Below are positions 1 to 12,700 of a DNA stretch of 64,000 nucleotides, piece after piece. Source of the stretch: Clusia tigrina (lineage: Eukaryota > Arthropoda > Insecta > Diptera > Clusiidae). The stretch lies in NCBI GenBank assembly GCA_920105625.2, contig CAKKTE020000437.1:310001-374000 (forward strand), given 5' to 3'. Positions within the stretch are counted from its first letter, which is position 1; each line of letters opens with the position of its first letter. The notes beneath the pieces are model-generated. The model saw only the letters and a list, made by a program, of their open reading frames with translations, ran no database searches and was not told the origin of the DNA. The translations under genes and the position numbers were made by a program.

Positions 1-196
1 ACCGTATAGAAGTTAGGGCCATTGGAAGTTTTTTCAGTGTTTGATTTGGGACTCAAGGGTAGCATAGCTTTGAGCGATAGCTTAAATTGACAAGAGGCTC
101 GTGTACTTTATTGTTACAAAATTTCAAGGTTTTATGGCGCTTCAGTAAAAAGTTACAAGCATTTGTATGTTGCAAACTTTGATAGGTATAGGACGT
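1..196. repeat. Reference 196-bp monomer (type A) with consensus landmarks
   Basis: I start the monomer at accgtatag. Consensus landmarks by monomer position: agttagggccatttgaag at 11-28, ttttatcagtg at 29-39, gggactcaaggg at 48-59, a dyad around agctttgagcgatagct at 66-82, an XhoI-type CTCGAG at 98-103 overlapping AGTACT at 102-107, the A-tract acaaaattt at 116-124, gacgctccag at 136-145, gttacaagcatttg at 152-165 and tttgatagg at 178-186. This copy is type A: attggaagttttttcag replaces atttgaagttttatcag, CTCGTG replaces CTCGAG, and ggcgcttc replaces gacgctcc. The choice of start is arbitrary because the array is circularly permutable. Confidence 0.95.
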
Positions 197-849
197 ACCG
201 TATAGAAGTTAGGGCCATTTCAAGTTTTATCAGTGTTTGCTTTGGGATTCAAGGGTAGCATAGCTTTGAGCGATAGCTTAAATTGACAAGAGGCTCGAGT
301 ACTTTATTGTTACAAAATTTCAAGGTTTTATGACGCTTCAGTAAAAAGTTACAAGCATTTGTATGTTGCAAACTTTGATAGGTATAGGATGTACCGTATA
401 GAAGTTAGGGCCATTTGAAGTTTTATCAGTGTTTGATTTGGGACATAAGGATAGCATAGCTTCGAGCGATAGCTTAAATTGACAAGAGTCTCGAGTACTT
501 TATTGTTACAAAATTTCAAGGTTTTATGACGCTCCAGTAAAAAGTAACAAGCATTTGTATGTTGCAAACTTTGATAGGTTTAGGATGCACCATATAGAAG
601 TTAGGGCCATTTGAAGTTTTATCAGTGTTTGATTTGGGACTCAAGGGAAGCATAGCATTGAGCGAAAGCTTGAATTGACAAGAGGATCGAGTACTTTATT
701 GTTACAAAATTTCGAGGTTTTATGACGCTCCAGTAAAAAGTTACAAGCATTTGTATGTTGCAAACTTTGATAGATGTAGGACGTACCGTATATAAGTTAG
801 AGCTATTTGAAGTTTTATCAGTGTTTGATTTGGGACTCAAGGGTAGCAT

Positions 850-866
850 AGCTATGAGCGATAGCT
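850..866. other. Perfect 6-bp dyad, AGCTAT form (representative)
   Basis: In this type E monomer the arms agctat and atagct flank the 5-base loop gagcg. The same perfect form occurs in types E, N and P. The left arm also lies in the 10-base palindrome catagctatg. Most other types have agctttgagcgatagct, with one mismatched pair. Confidence 0.85.
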
Positions 867-3800
867 TAAATTGACTAGAGGCTCGAGTACTTTATTGTTA
901 TAAAGTTTCAAGGTTTTATGACGCTCCAGTAAATAGTTACAAGCATTTGCATGTTGCAAACTTTGATAGATGTAGGACGTACCATATAGCAGTTGGGGCC
1001 ATTTGAAGTTTTATCAGTGTTTGATTTGGGACTCAAGGGTAGCATAGCTTTGAGCGATAGCTTAAATTGACAAGAGGCTCGAGTACTTTATTGTTACAAA
1101 ATTTCAAAGTTTTATGACGCTTCAGTAAAAAGTTACAAGCATTTGTATGTTGCAATCTTTGATAGGTGTAGGACGTACCGTATAGAAGTTAGGGCCATTT
1201 GAAGTTTTTGCAGTGTTTGATTTGGGACTCAAGGGTAGCATAGTTTTGAGCGATAGCTTAAATTGACAAGAGGCTCGAGTACTTTATTGTTACAAAATTT
1301 CAAGGTTTTATGGCGCTTCAGTAAAAAGTTACAAGCATTTGTATGTTGCAAACTTTGATAGGTATAGGACGTACCGTATATAAGTTAGGGCCATTTGAAG
1401 TTTTATCAGTGTTTGCTTTGGGATTCAAGGGTAGCATAGCTTTGAGCGATAGCTTAAATTGACAAGAGGCTCAAGTACTTTATTGTTACAAAATTTCAAG
1501 GTTTTATGACGCTTCAGTAAAAAGTTACAAGCATTTGTATGTTGCAAACTTTGATAGGTATAGGACATACCGTATAGCAGTTAGGGCCATTTGAAGTTTT
1601 ATCAGTGTTTGATTTGTGACTCAAGGGTAGCATAGCTTTGAGCGATAGCTTAAATTGACAAGAGGCTCGAGTACTTTATTGTTACAAAATTTCAAGGTTT
1701 TATGGCGCTTCAGTAAAAAGTTACAAGCATTTGTATGTTGCAAACTTTGATAGGTATAGGACGTACCGTATATAAGTTAGGGCCATTTGAAGTTTTATCA
1801 GTGTTTGCTTTGGGATTCAAGGGTAGCATAGCTTTGAGCGATAGCTTAAATTGACAAGAGGCTCAAGTACTTTATTGTTACAAAATTTCGAGGTTTTATG
1901 ACGCTCCAGTAAAATGTTACAAGCATTTGTATGTTGCAATCTTTGATAGGTGTAGGACGTACCGTATAGAAATTAGGGCCATTTGAAGTTTTATTAGTGT
2001 TTGATTTGGGACTCAAGGGTAGCATAGCTTTGAGCGATAGCTTAAATTGACAAGAGGCTCGAGTACTTTATTGTTACAAAATTTCGAGGTTTTATGACGC
2101 TCCAGTAAAAAGTTATAAGCATTTGTATGTGGCAATCTTTGATAGGTGTAGGACGTACCGTATAGAAGTTAGGGCCATTTGAAGATTTATCAGTGTTTGA
2201 TTTGTGACTCAAGGGTAGCATAGCTTTGAGCGATAGCTTAAATTGACAAGAGGCTCGAGTTCTTTATTGTTACAAAATTTCAAGGTTTTATGACGCTCCA
2301 GTAAAAAGTTACAAGCATTTGTATGTTGCTAACTTTGATAGGTATATGATGCACCGTATAGAAGTTAGGGCCATTTGTAGTTTTATCAGTGTTTGATTTG
2401 GCACTCAAGGGAAGCATGGCTTTGAGCGATAGCTTAAATTGACAACAGAATCGAGTACTTTATTGTTACAAAATTTCGAGGTTTTATGACGCTCCAGTAA
2501 AAAGTTACAAGCATTTGTATGTTGCAAACTTTGATAGATGTAGGACGTACCATATATAAGTTAGAGCCATTTGAAGTTTTATTCATGTTTGATTTGGGAC
2601 ATAAGGATAGCATAGCTTCGAGCGATAGCTTAAATTGACAAGAGTCTCGAGTACTTTATTGTTACAAAATTTCAAGGTTTTATGACGCTCCAGTAAAAAG
2701 TAACAAGCATTTGTATGTTGCAAACTTTGATAGGTTTAGGATGCACCATATAGAAGTTAGGGCCATTTGAAGTTTTATCAGTGTTTGATTTGGGACTCAA
2801 GGAAAGCATAGCATTGAGCGAAAGCTTAAATTGACAAGAGGATCAAGTACTTTATTGTTACAAAATTGCGAGGTTTTATGACGCTCCAGTAAAAAGTTAC
2901 AAGCATTTGTATGTTGCAAACTTTGATAGATGTAGGACGTACCGTATATAAGTTAGAGCTATTTGAAGTTTTATCAGTGTTTGATTTGGGACTCAAGGGT
3001 AGCATAGCTATGAGCGATAGTTTAAATTGACTAGAGGCTCGAGTACTTTATTGTTACAAAGTTTCAAGGTTTTATGACGCTCCAGTAAATAGTTACAAGC
3101 ATTTGCATGTTGCAAATTTTGATAGATGTATGACGTACCATATAGCAGTTGGGGCCATTTGAAGTTTTATCAGTGTTTGATTTGGGACTCAAAGGTAGCA
3201 TAGCTTTGAGCGATAGCTTAAATTGACAAGAGGCTCGAGTACTTTATTGTTACAAAATTTCAAAGTTTTATGACGCTTCAGTAAAAAGTTACAAGCATTT
3301 GTATGTTGCAATCTTTGATAGGTGTAGGACGTACCGTATAGAAGTTAGGGCCATTGGAAGTTTTTGCAGTGTTTGATTTGGGACTCAAGGGTAGCATAGT
3401 TTTGAGCGATAGCTTAAATTGACAAGAGGCTCGAGTACTTTATTGTTACAAAATTTCAAGGTTTTATGACGCTTCAGTAAAAAGTTACAAGCATTTGTAT
3501 GTTGCAAACTTTGATAGGTATAGGACATACCGTATAGCAGTTAGGAGCATTTGAAGTTTTATCAGTGTTTGATTTGGGACTCAAGGGTAGCATAGCTTTC
3601 AGCGATAGCTTAAATTGACAAGAGTCTCGAGTACTTTATTGTTACAAAATTTCAAGGTTTTATGACGCTTCAGTAAAAAGTTACAAGCATTTGTATGTTG
3701 CAAACTTTGATAGGTATAGGATGTACCGTATAGAAGTTAGGGCCATTTGAAGTTTTATCAGTGTTTGATTTGGGACATAAGGATAGCATAGCTTCGAGCG

Positions 3801-6075
3801 ATAGCTTAAATTGACAAGAGTCTCGAGTACTTTATTGTTACAAAATTTCAAGGTTTTATGACGCTCCAGTAAAAAGTAACAAGCATTTGTATGTTGCAAA
3901 CTTTGATAGGTTTAGGATGCACCATATAGAAGTTAGGGCCATTTGAAGTTTTATCAGTGTTTGATTTGGGACTCAAGGGAAGCATAGCATTGAGCGAAAG
4001 CTTAAATTGACAAGAGGATCGAGTACTTTATTGTTACAAAATTTCGATGTTTTATGACGCTCCAGTAAAAAGTTACAAGCATTTGTATGTTGCAAACTTT
4101 GATAGATGTAGGACGTACCGTATATAAGTTAGAGCTATTTGAAGTTTTATCAGTGTTTGATTTGGGACTCAAGGGTAGCATAGCTATGAGCGATAGCTTA
4201 AATTGACTAGAGGCTCGAGTACTTTATTGTTACAAAGTTTCAAGGTTTTATGACGCTCCAGTAAATAGTTACAAGCATTTGCATGTTGCAAACTTTGATA
4301 GATGTAGGACGTACCATATAGCAGTTGGGGCCATTTGAAGTTTTATCAGTGTTTGATTTGGGATTCAAGGGTAGCATAGCTTTGAGCGATAGCTTAAATT
4401 GACAAGAGGCTCAAGTACTTTATTGTTACAAAATTTCAAGGTTTTATGACGCTTCAGTAAAAAGTTACAAGCATTTGTATGTTGCAAACTTTGATAGGTA
4501 TAGGACATACCGTATAGCAGTTAGGAGCATTTGAAGTTTTATCAGTGTTTGATTTGGGACTCAAGGGTAGCATAGCTTTCAGCGATAGCTTAAATTGACA
4601 AGAGGCTCGAGTACTTTATTGTTACAAACTTTCAAGGTTTTATGACGCTCCAGTAAAAAGTTACAAGCATTTGTATGTTGCAATCTTTGATAGGTGTAGG
4701 ACGTACCGTATAGAAATTAGGGCCATTCGAAGTTTTATCAGTGTTTGATTTGGGACTCAAGGGAAGCATATCTTTGAGCGATAGCTTAAATTGACAAGAG
4801 GGTCGATACTTTATTGTTACAAAATTTCGAGGTTTTATGACGCTCCAGTAAAAAGTTACAAGCATTTGTATGTTGCAATCTTTGATAGGTGTAGGACGTA
4901 CCGTATAGAAATTAGGGCCATTTTAAGTTTTATTAGTGTTTGATTTGGGACTCAAGGGTAGCATAGCTTTGAGCGATAGCTTAAATTGACAAGAGGCTCG
5001 AGTACTTTATTGTTACAAAATTTCGAGGTTTTATGACGCTCCAGTAAAAAGTTATAAGCATTTGTATGTGGCAATCTTTGATAGGTGTAGGACGTACCGT
5101 ATAGAAGTTAGGGCCATTTGAAGATTTATCAGTGTTTGATTTGGGACTCGAGGGTAGCATAGCTATGAGCGATAGCTTAAATTGACAAGAGGCTCGAGTA
5201 CTTTATTGTTACAAAATTTCAAGGTTTTATGACGCTCCAGTAAAAAGTTACAAGCATTTGCATGTTGCAAACTTTGATAGCTATAGGAGGCACCATATAG
5301 AAGTTAGGGCCATTTGAAGTTTTATAATTGTTTGATTTGGGACTCAAGGGAAGCATAGCTTTGAGCGAAAGCTTAAATTGACAAGAGGATCGAGTACTTT
5401 ATTGTTACAAAATTTCTAGGTTTTATGACGCTCCAGTAAAAAGTTACAAGCATTTGTATGTTGCAAACTTTGATAGATGTAGGACGTACCGTATATAAGT
5501 TAGAGCTATTTGAAGTTTTATCAGTGTTTGATTTGGGACTCAAGGGTAGCATAGCTATGAGCGATAGCTTAAATTGATAAGAGGCTCGAGTACTTTATTG
5601 TTACAAAATTTCAAGGTTTTATGACGCTCCAGTAAAAAGTTACAAGCATTTGTATGTTGCAATCTTTGATAGGTGTAGGACGTACCGTATAGAAGTTAGG
5701 GCCATTGGAATTTTTTTCAGTGTTTGATTTGGGACTCAAGGGTAGCATAGCTTTGAGCGATAGCTTAAATTGACAAGAGGCTCGTGTACTTTATTGTTAC
5801 AAAATTTCAAGGTTTTATGGCGCTTCAGTAAAAAGTTACAAGCATTTGTATGTTGCAAACTTTGATAGGTATAGGACGTACCGTATAGAAGTTAGGGCCA
5901 TTTCAAGTTTTATCAGTGTTTGCTTTGGGATTCAAGGGTAGCATAGCTTTGAGCGATAGCTTAAATTGACAAGAGGCTCGAGTACTTTATTGTTACAAAA
6001 TTTCAAGGTTTTATGACGCTTCAGTAAAAAGTTACAAGCATTTGTATGTTGCAAACTTTGATAGGTATAGGATGT

Positions 6076-9000
6076 ACCGTATAGAAGTTAGGGCCATTTG
6101 AAGTTTTATCAGTGTTTGATTTGGGACATAAGGATAGCATAGCTTCGAGCGATAGCTTAAATTGACAAGAGTCTCGAGTACTTTATTGTTACAAAATTTC
6201 AAGGTTTTATGACGCTCCAGTAAAAAGTAACAAGTATTTGTATGTTGCAAACTTTGATAGGTTTAGGATGCACCATATAGAAGTTAGGGCCATTTGAAGT
6301 TTTATCAGTGTTTGATTTGGGACTCAAGGGAAGCATAGCATTGAGCGAAAGCTTAAATTGACAAGAGGATCGAGTACTTTATTGTTACAAAATTTCGAGG
6401 TTTTATGACGCTCCAGTAAAAAGTTACAAGCATTTGTATGTTGCAAACTTTGATAGATGTAGGACGTACCGTATATAAGTTAGAGCTATTTGAAGTTTTA
6501 TCAGTGTTTGATTTGGGACTCAAGGGTAGCATAGCTATGAGCGATAGCTTAAATTGACTAGAGGCTCGAGTACTTTATTGTTACAAAGTTTCAAGGTTTT
6601 ATGACGCTCCAGTAAATAGATACAAGCATTTGCATGTTGCAAACTTTGATAGATGTAGGACGTACCATATAGCAGTTGGGGCCATTTGAAGTTTTATCAG
6701 TGTTTGATTTGGGACTCAAGGGTAGCATAGTTTTGAGCGATAGCTTAAATTGACAAGAGGCTCGAGTACTTTATTGTTACAAAATTTCAAAGTTTTATGA
6801 CGCTTCAGTAAAAAGTTACAAGCATTTGTATGTTGCAATCTTTGATAGGTGTAGGACGTACCGTATAGAAGTTAGGGCCATTGGAAGTTTTTGCAGTGTT
6901 TGATTTGGGACTCAAGGGTAGCATAGTTTTGAGCGATAGCTTAAATTGACAAGAGGCTCGAGTACTTTATTGTTACAAAATTTCAAGGTTTTATGGCGCT
7001 TCAGTAAAAAGTTACAAGCATTTGTATGTTGCAAACTTTGATAGGTATAGGACGTACCGTATATAAGTTAGGGCCATTTGAAGTTTTATCAGTGTTTGCT
7101 TTGGGATTCAAGGGTAGCATAGCTTTGAGCGATAGCTTAAATTGACAAGAGGCTCAAGTACTTTATTGTTACAAAATTTCAAGGTTTTATGACGCTCCAG
7201 TAAAAAGTTACAAGCATTTGCATGTTGCAAACTTTGATAGCTATAGGAGGCACCATATAGAAGTTAGGGCCATTTGAAGTTTTATTATTGTTTGATTTGG
7301 GACTCAAGGGAAGCATAGCTTTGAGCGAAAGCTTAAATTGACAAGAGGATCGAGTACTTTATTGTTACAAAATTTCGAGGTTTTATGACGCTCCAGTAAA
7401 AAGTTACAAGCATTTGTATGTTGCAAACTTTGATAGATGTAGGACGTACCGTATATAAGTTAGAGCTATTTGAAGTTTTATCAGTGTTTGATTTGGGACT
7501 CAAGGGTAGCATAGCTATGAGCGATAGCTTAAATTGATAAGAGGCTCGAGTACTTTATTGTTACAAAATTTCAAGGTTTTATGACGCTCCAGTAAAAAGT
7601 TACAAGCATTTGTATGTTGCAATCTTTGATAGGTGTAGGACGTACCGTATAGAAGTTAGGGCCATTGGAAGTTTTTTCAGTGTTTGATTTGGGACTCAAG
7701 GGTAGCATAGCTTTGAGCGATAGCTTAAATTGACAAGAGGCTCGTGTACTTTATTGTTACAAAATTTCAAGGTTTTATGGCGCTTCAGTAAAAAGTGACA
7801 AGCATTTGTATGTTGCAAACTTTGATACGTATAGGACGTACCGTATAGAAGTTAGGGCCATTTCAAGTTTTATCAGTGTTTGCTTTGGGACTCAAGGGTA
7901 GCATAGCTTTGAGCGATAGCATAAATTGACAAGAGGCTCGAGTACTTTATTGTTACAAAATTTCAAGGTTTTATGACGCTTCAGTAAAAAGTTACAAGCA
8001 TTTGTATGTTGCAAACTTTGATAGGTATAGGATGTACCGTATAGAAGTTAGGGCCATTTGTAGTTTTATCAGTGTTTGATTTGGGACATAAGTATAGCAT
8101 AGCTTCGAGCGATAGCTTAAATTGACAAGAGTCTCGAGTACTTTATTGTTACAAAATTTCAAGGTTTTATGACGCTCCAGTAAAAAGTAACAAGCATTTG
8201 TATGTTGCAAACTTTGATAGGTTTAGGATGCACCATATAGAAGTTAGGGCCATTTGAAGTTTTATCAGTGTTTGATTTGGGACTCAAGGGAAGCATAGCA
8301 TTGAGCGAAAGCTTAAATTGACAAGAGGATCGAGTACTTTTTTGTTACAAAATTTCGAGGTTTTATGACGCTCCAGTAAAAAGTTACAAGCATTTGTATG
8401 TTGCAAACTTTGATAGATGTAGGACGTACCGTATATAAGTTAGAGCTATTTGAAGTTTTATCAGTGTTTGATTTGGGACTCAAGGGTAGCATAGCTATGA
8501 GCGATAGCTTAAATTGACTAGAGGCTCGAGTACTTTATTGTTACAAAGTTTCAAGGTTTTATGACGCTCCAGTAAATAGTTACAAGCATTTGCATGTTGC
8601 AAACTTTGATAGATGTAGGACGTACCATATAGCAGTTGGGGCCATTTGAAGTTTTATCAGTGTTTGATTTGGGACTCAAGGGTAGCATAGTTTTGAGCGA
8701 TAGCTTAAATTGACAAGAGGCTCGAGTACTTTATTGTTACAAAATTTCAAAGTTTTATGACGCTTCAGTAAAAAGTTACAAGCATTTGTATGTTGCAATA
8801 TTTGATAGGTGTAGGACGTACCGTATAGAAGTTAGGGCCATTGGAAGTTTTTGCAGTGTTTGATTTGGGACTCAAGGGTAGCATAGTTTTGAGCGATAGC
8901 TTAAATTGACAAGAGGCTCGAGTACTTTATTGTTACAAAATTTCAAGGTTTTATGGCGCTTCAGTAAAAAGTTACAAGCATTTGTATGTTGCAAACTTTG

Positions 9001-9799
9001 ATAGGTATAGGACGTACCGTATATAAGTTAGGGCCATTTGAAGTTTTATCAGTGTTTGCTTTGGGATTCAAGGGTAGCATAGCTTTGAGCGATAGCTTAA
9101 ATTGACAAGAGGCTCAAGTACTTTATTGTTACAAAATTTCAAGGTTTTATGACGCTTCAGTAAAAAGTTACAAGCATTTGTATGTTGCAAACTTTGATAG
9201 GTATAGGACATACCGTATAGCAGTTAGGGCCATTTGAAGTTTTATCAGTGTTTGATTTGGGACTCAAGGGTAGCATAGCTTTCAGCGATAGCTTAAATTG
9301 ACAAGAGGCTCGAGTACTTTATTGTTACAAACTTTCAAGGTTTTATGACGCTCCAGTAAAAAGTTACAAGCATTTGTATGTTGCAATCTTTGATAGGTGT
9401 AGGACGTACCGTATAGAAATTAGGGCCATTTGAAGTTTTATCAGTGTTTGATTTGGGAATCAAAGGAAGCATATCTTTGAGCGACAGCTTAAATTGACAA
9501 GAGGGTCGAGTACTTTATTGTTACAAAATTTCGAGGTTTTATGACGCTCCAGTAAAAAGTTACAAGCATTTGTATGTTGCAATCTTTGATAGGTTTAGGA
9601 CGTACCGTATAGAAATTAGGGCCATTTGAAGTTTTATTAGTGTTTGATTTGGGACTCAAGGGTATCATAGCTTTGAGCGATAGCTTAAATTGACAAGAGG
9701 CTCGAGTACTTTATTGTTACAAAATTTCGAGGTTTTATGACGCTTCAGTAAAAAGTTACAAGCATTTGTATGTTGCAAACTTTGATAGATATAGGATGT
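6076..9799. repeat. Super-unit copy 1 (19 monomers, 3724 bp)
   Basis: The monomer order is C D E F G H/N O P A B followed by C D E F G H I J K/B. The monomer at 7056 starts as type H (tataagttaggg, ctttgggattc, ctcaag) and ends as type N (gcatgttgc, gctataggaggc). The monomer at 9604 starts as K (gaaattaggg, ttattag) and ends as B (gacgcttc, ggatgt). Both hybrids keep the 196-bp length, so the skipped types were lost by exchange between monomers in register. Both recur in the next super-unit, so they arose once and were then copied. Confidence 0.85.
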
Positions 9800-12700
9800 A
9801 CCGTATAGAAGTTAGGGCCATTTGAAGTTTTATCAGTGTTTGATTTGGGACATAAGGATAGCATAGCTTCGAGCGATAGCTTAAATTGACAAGAGTCTCG
9901 AGTACTTTATTGTTACAAAATTTCAAGGTTTTATGACGCTCCAGTAAAAAGTAACAAGCATTTGTATGTTGCAAACTTTGATAGGTTTAGGATGCACCAT
10001 ATAGAAGTTAGGGCCATTTGAAGTTTTATCAGTGTTTGATTTGGGACTCAAGGGAAGCATAGCATTGAGCGAAAGCTTAAATTGACAAGAGGATCGAGTA
10101 CTTTATTGTTACAAAATTTCGAGGTTTTATGACGCTCCAGTAAAAAGTTACAAGCATTTGTATCTTGCAAACTTTGATAGATGTAGGACGTACCGTATAT
10201 AAGTTAGAGCTATTTGAAGTTTTATCAGTGTTTTATTTGGGACTCAAGGGTAGCATAGCTATGAGCGATAGCTTAAATTGACTAGAGGCTCGAGTACTTT
10301 ATTGTTACAAAGTTTCAAGGTTTTATGACGCTCCAGTAAATAGTTACAAGCATTTGCATGTTGCAAACTTTGATAGATGTAGGACGTACCATATAGCAGT
10401 TGGGGCCATTTGAAGTTTTATCAGTGTTTGATTTGGGACTCAAGGGTAGCATAGTTTTGAGCGATAGCTTAAATTGACAAGAGGCTCGAGTACTTTATTG
10501 TTACAAAATTTCAAAGTTTTATGACGCTTCAGTAAAAAGTTACAAGCATTTGTATGTTGCAATCTTTGATAGGTGTAGGACGTACCGTATAGAAGTTAGG
10601 GCCATTGGAAGTTTTTGCAGTGTTTGATTTGGGACTCAAGGGTAGCATAGTTTTGAGCGATAGCTTAAATTGACAAGAGGCTCGAGTACTTTATTGTTAC
10701 AAAATTTCAAGGTTTTATGGCGCTTCAGTAAAAAGTTACAAGCATTTGTATGTTGCAAACTTTGATAGGTATAGGACGTACCGTATATAAGTTAGGGCCA
10801 TTTGAAGTTTTATCAGTGTTTGCTTTGGGATTCAAGGGTAGCATAGCTTTGACCGATAGCTTAAATTGACAAGAGGCTCAAGTACTTTATTGTTACAAAA
10901 TTTCAAGGTTTTATGACGCTCCAGTAAAAAGTTACAAGCATTTGCATGTTGCAAACTTTGATAGCTATAGGAGGCACCATATAGAAGTTAGGGCCATTTG
11001 AAGTTTTATCATTGTTTGATTTGGGACTCAAGGGAAGCATAGCTTTGAGCGAAAGCTTAAATTGACAAGAGGATCGAGTACTTTATTGTTACAAAATTTC
11101 GAGGTTTTATGGCGCTCCAGTAAAAAGTTACAAGCATTTGTATGTTGCAAACTTTGATAGATGTACGGCGTACCGTATATAAGTTAGAGCTATTTGAAGT
11201 TTTATCAGTGTTTGATTTGGGACTCAAGGGTAGCATAGCTATGAGCGATAGCTTAAATTGATAAGAGGCTCGAGTACTTTATTGTTACAAAATTTCAAGG
11301 TTTTATGACGCTCCAGTAAAAAGTTACAAGCATTTGTATGTTGCAATCTTTGATAGGTGTAGGACGTACCGTATAGAAGTTAGGGCCATTGGAAGTTTTT
11401 TCAGTGTTTGATTTGGGACTCAAGGGTAGCATAGCTTTGAGCGATAGCTTAAATTGACAAGAGGCTCGTGTACTTTATTGTTACAAAATTTCAAGGTTTT
11501 ATGGCGCTTCAGTAAAAAGTGACAAGCATTTGTATGTTGCAAACTTTGATACGTATAGGACGTACCGTATAGAAGTTAAGGCCATTTCAAGTTTTATCAG
11601 TGTTTGCTTTGGGATTCAAGGGTAGCATAGCTTTGAGCGATAGCTTAAATTGACAAGAGGCTCGAGTATCTTATTGTTACAAAATTTCAAGGTTTTATGA
11701 CGCTTCAGTAAAAAGTTACAAGCATTTGTATGTTGCAAACTTTGATAGGTATAGGATGTACCGTATAGAAATTAGGGCCATTTGAAGTTTTATCAGTGTT
11801 TGATTTGGGACATAAGGATAGCATAGCTTCGAGCGATAGCTTAAATTGACAAGAGTCTCGAGTACTTTATTGTTACAAAATTTCAAGGTTTTATGACGCT
11901 CCAGTAAAAAGTAACAAGCATTTGTATGTTGCAAACTTTGATAGGTTTAGGATGCACCATATAGAAGTTAGGGCCATTTGAAGTTTTATCAGTGTTTGAT
12001 TTGGGACTCAAGGGAAGCATAGCATTGAGCGAAAGCTTAAATTGACAAGAGGATCGAGTACTTTATTGTTACAAAATTTCGAGGTTTTATGACGCTCCAG
12101 TAAAAAGTTACAAGCATTTGTATGTTGCAAACTTTGATAGATGTAGGACGTACCGTATATAAGTTAGAGCTATTTGAAGTTTTATCAGTGTTTGATTTGG
12201 GACTCAAGGGTAGCATAGCTATGAGCGATAGCTTAAATTGACTAGAGGCTCGAGTACTTTATTGTTACAAAGTTTCAAGGTTTTATCCAGTAAATAGTTA
12301 CAAGCATTTGCATGTTGCAAACTTTGATAGATGTAGGACGTACCATATAGCAGTTGGGGCCATTTGAAGTTTTATCAGTGTTTGATTTGGGACTCAAGGG
12401 TAGCATAGTTTTGAGCGATAGCTTAAATTGACAAGAGGCTCGAGTACTTTATTGTTACAAAATTTCAAAGTTTTATGACGCTTCAGTAAAAAGTTACAAG
12501 CATTTGTATGTTGCAATCTTTGATAGGTGTAGGACGTACCGTATAGAAGTTAGGGCCATTGGAAGTTTTTGCAGTGTTTGATTTGGGACTCAAGGGTAGC
12601 ATAGTTTTGAGCGATAGCTTAAATTGACAAGAGGCTCGAGTACTTTATTGTTACAAAATTTCAAGGTTTTATGGCGCTTCAGTAAAAAGTTACAAGCATT

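Noticed and set aside
349..567. Recurring minus-strand frames of 72 or 79 codons (also at 3681, 6032, 7992, 9756, 11716, 12865, 14454, 15217, 17981, 21117)
   Set aside because: They recur only because the satellite HOR recurs, start at TTG and not ATG, cross a monomer boundary and end at a stop fixed by the monomer sequence. There is no domain, and no promoter or ribosome-binding context beyond the repeat.
622..849. 75-codon ATG-initiated minus-strand frame and similar ones at 4632, 25656, 29101 and 42007
   Set aside because: They translate the same satellite bases in another phase, with frame changing every 196 bp. The low-complexity-like, Ser/Asn/Lys-rich product follows from the base composition.
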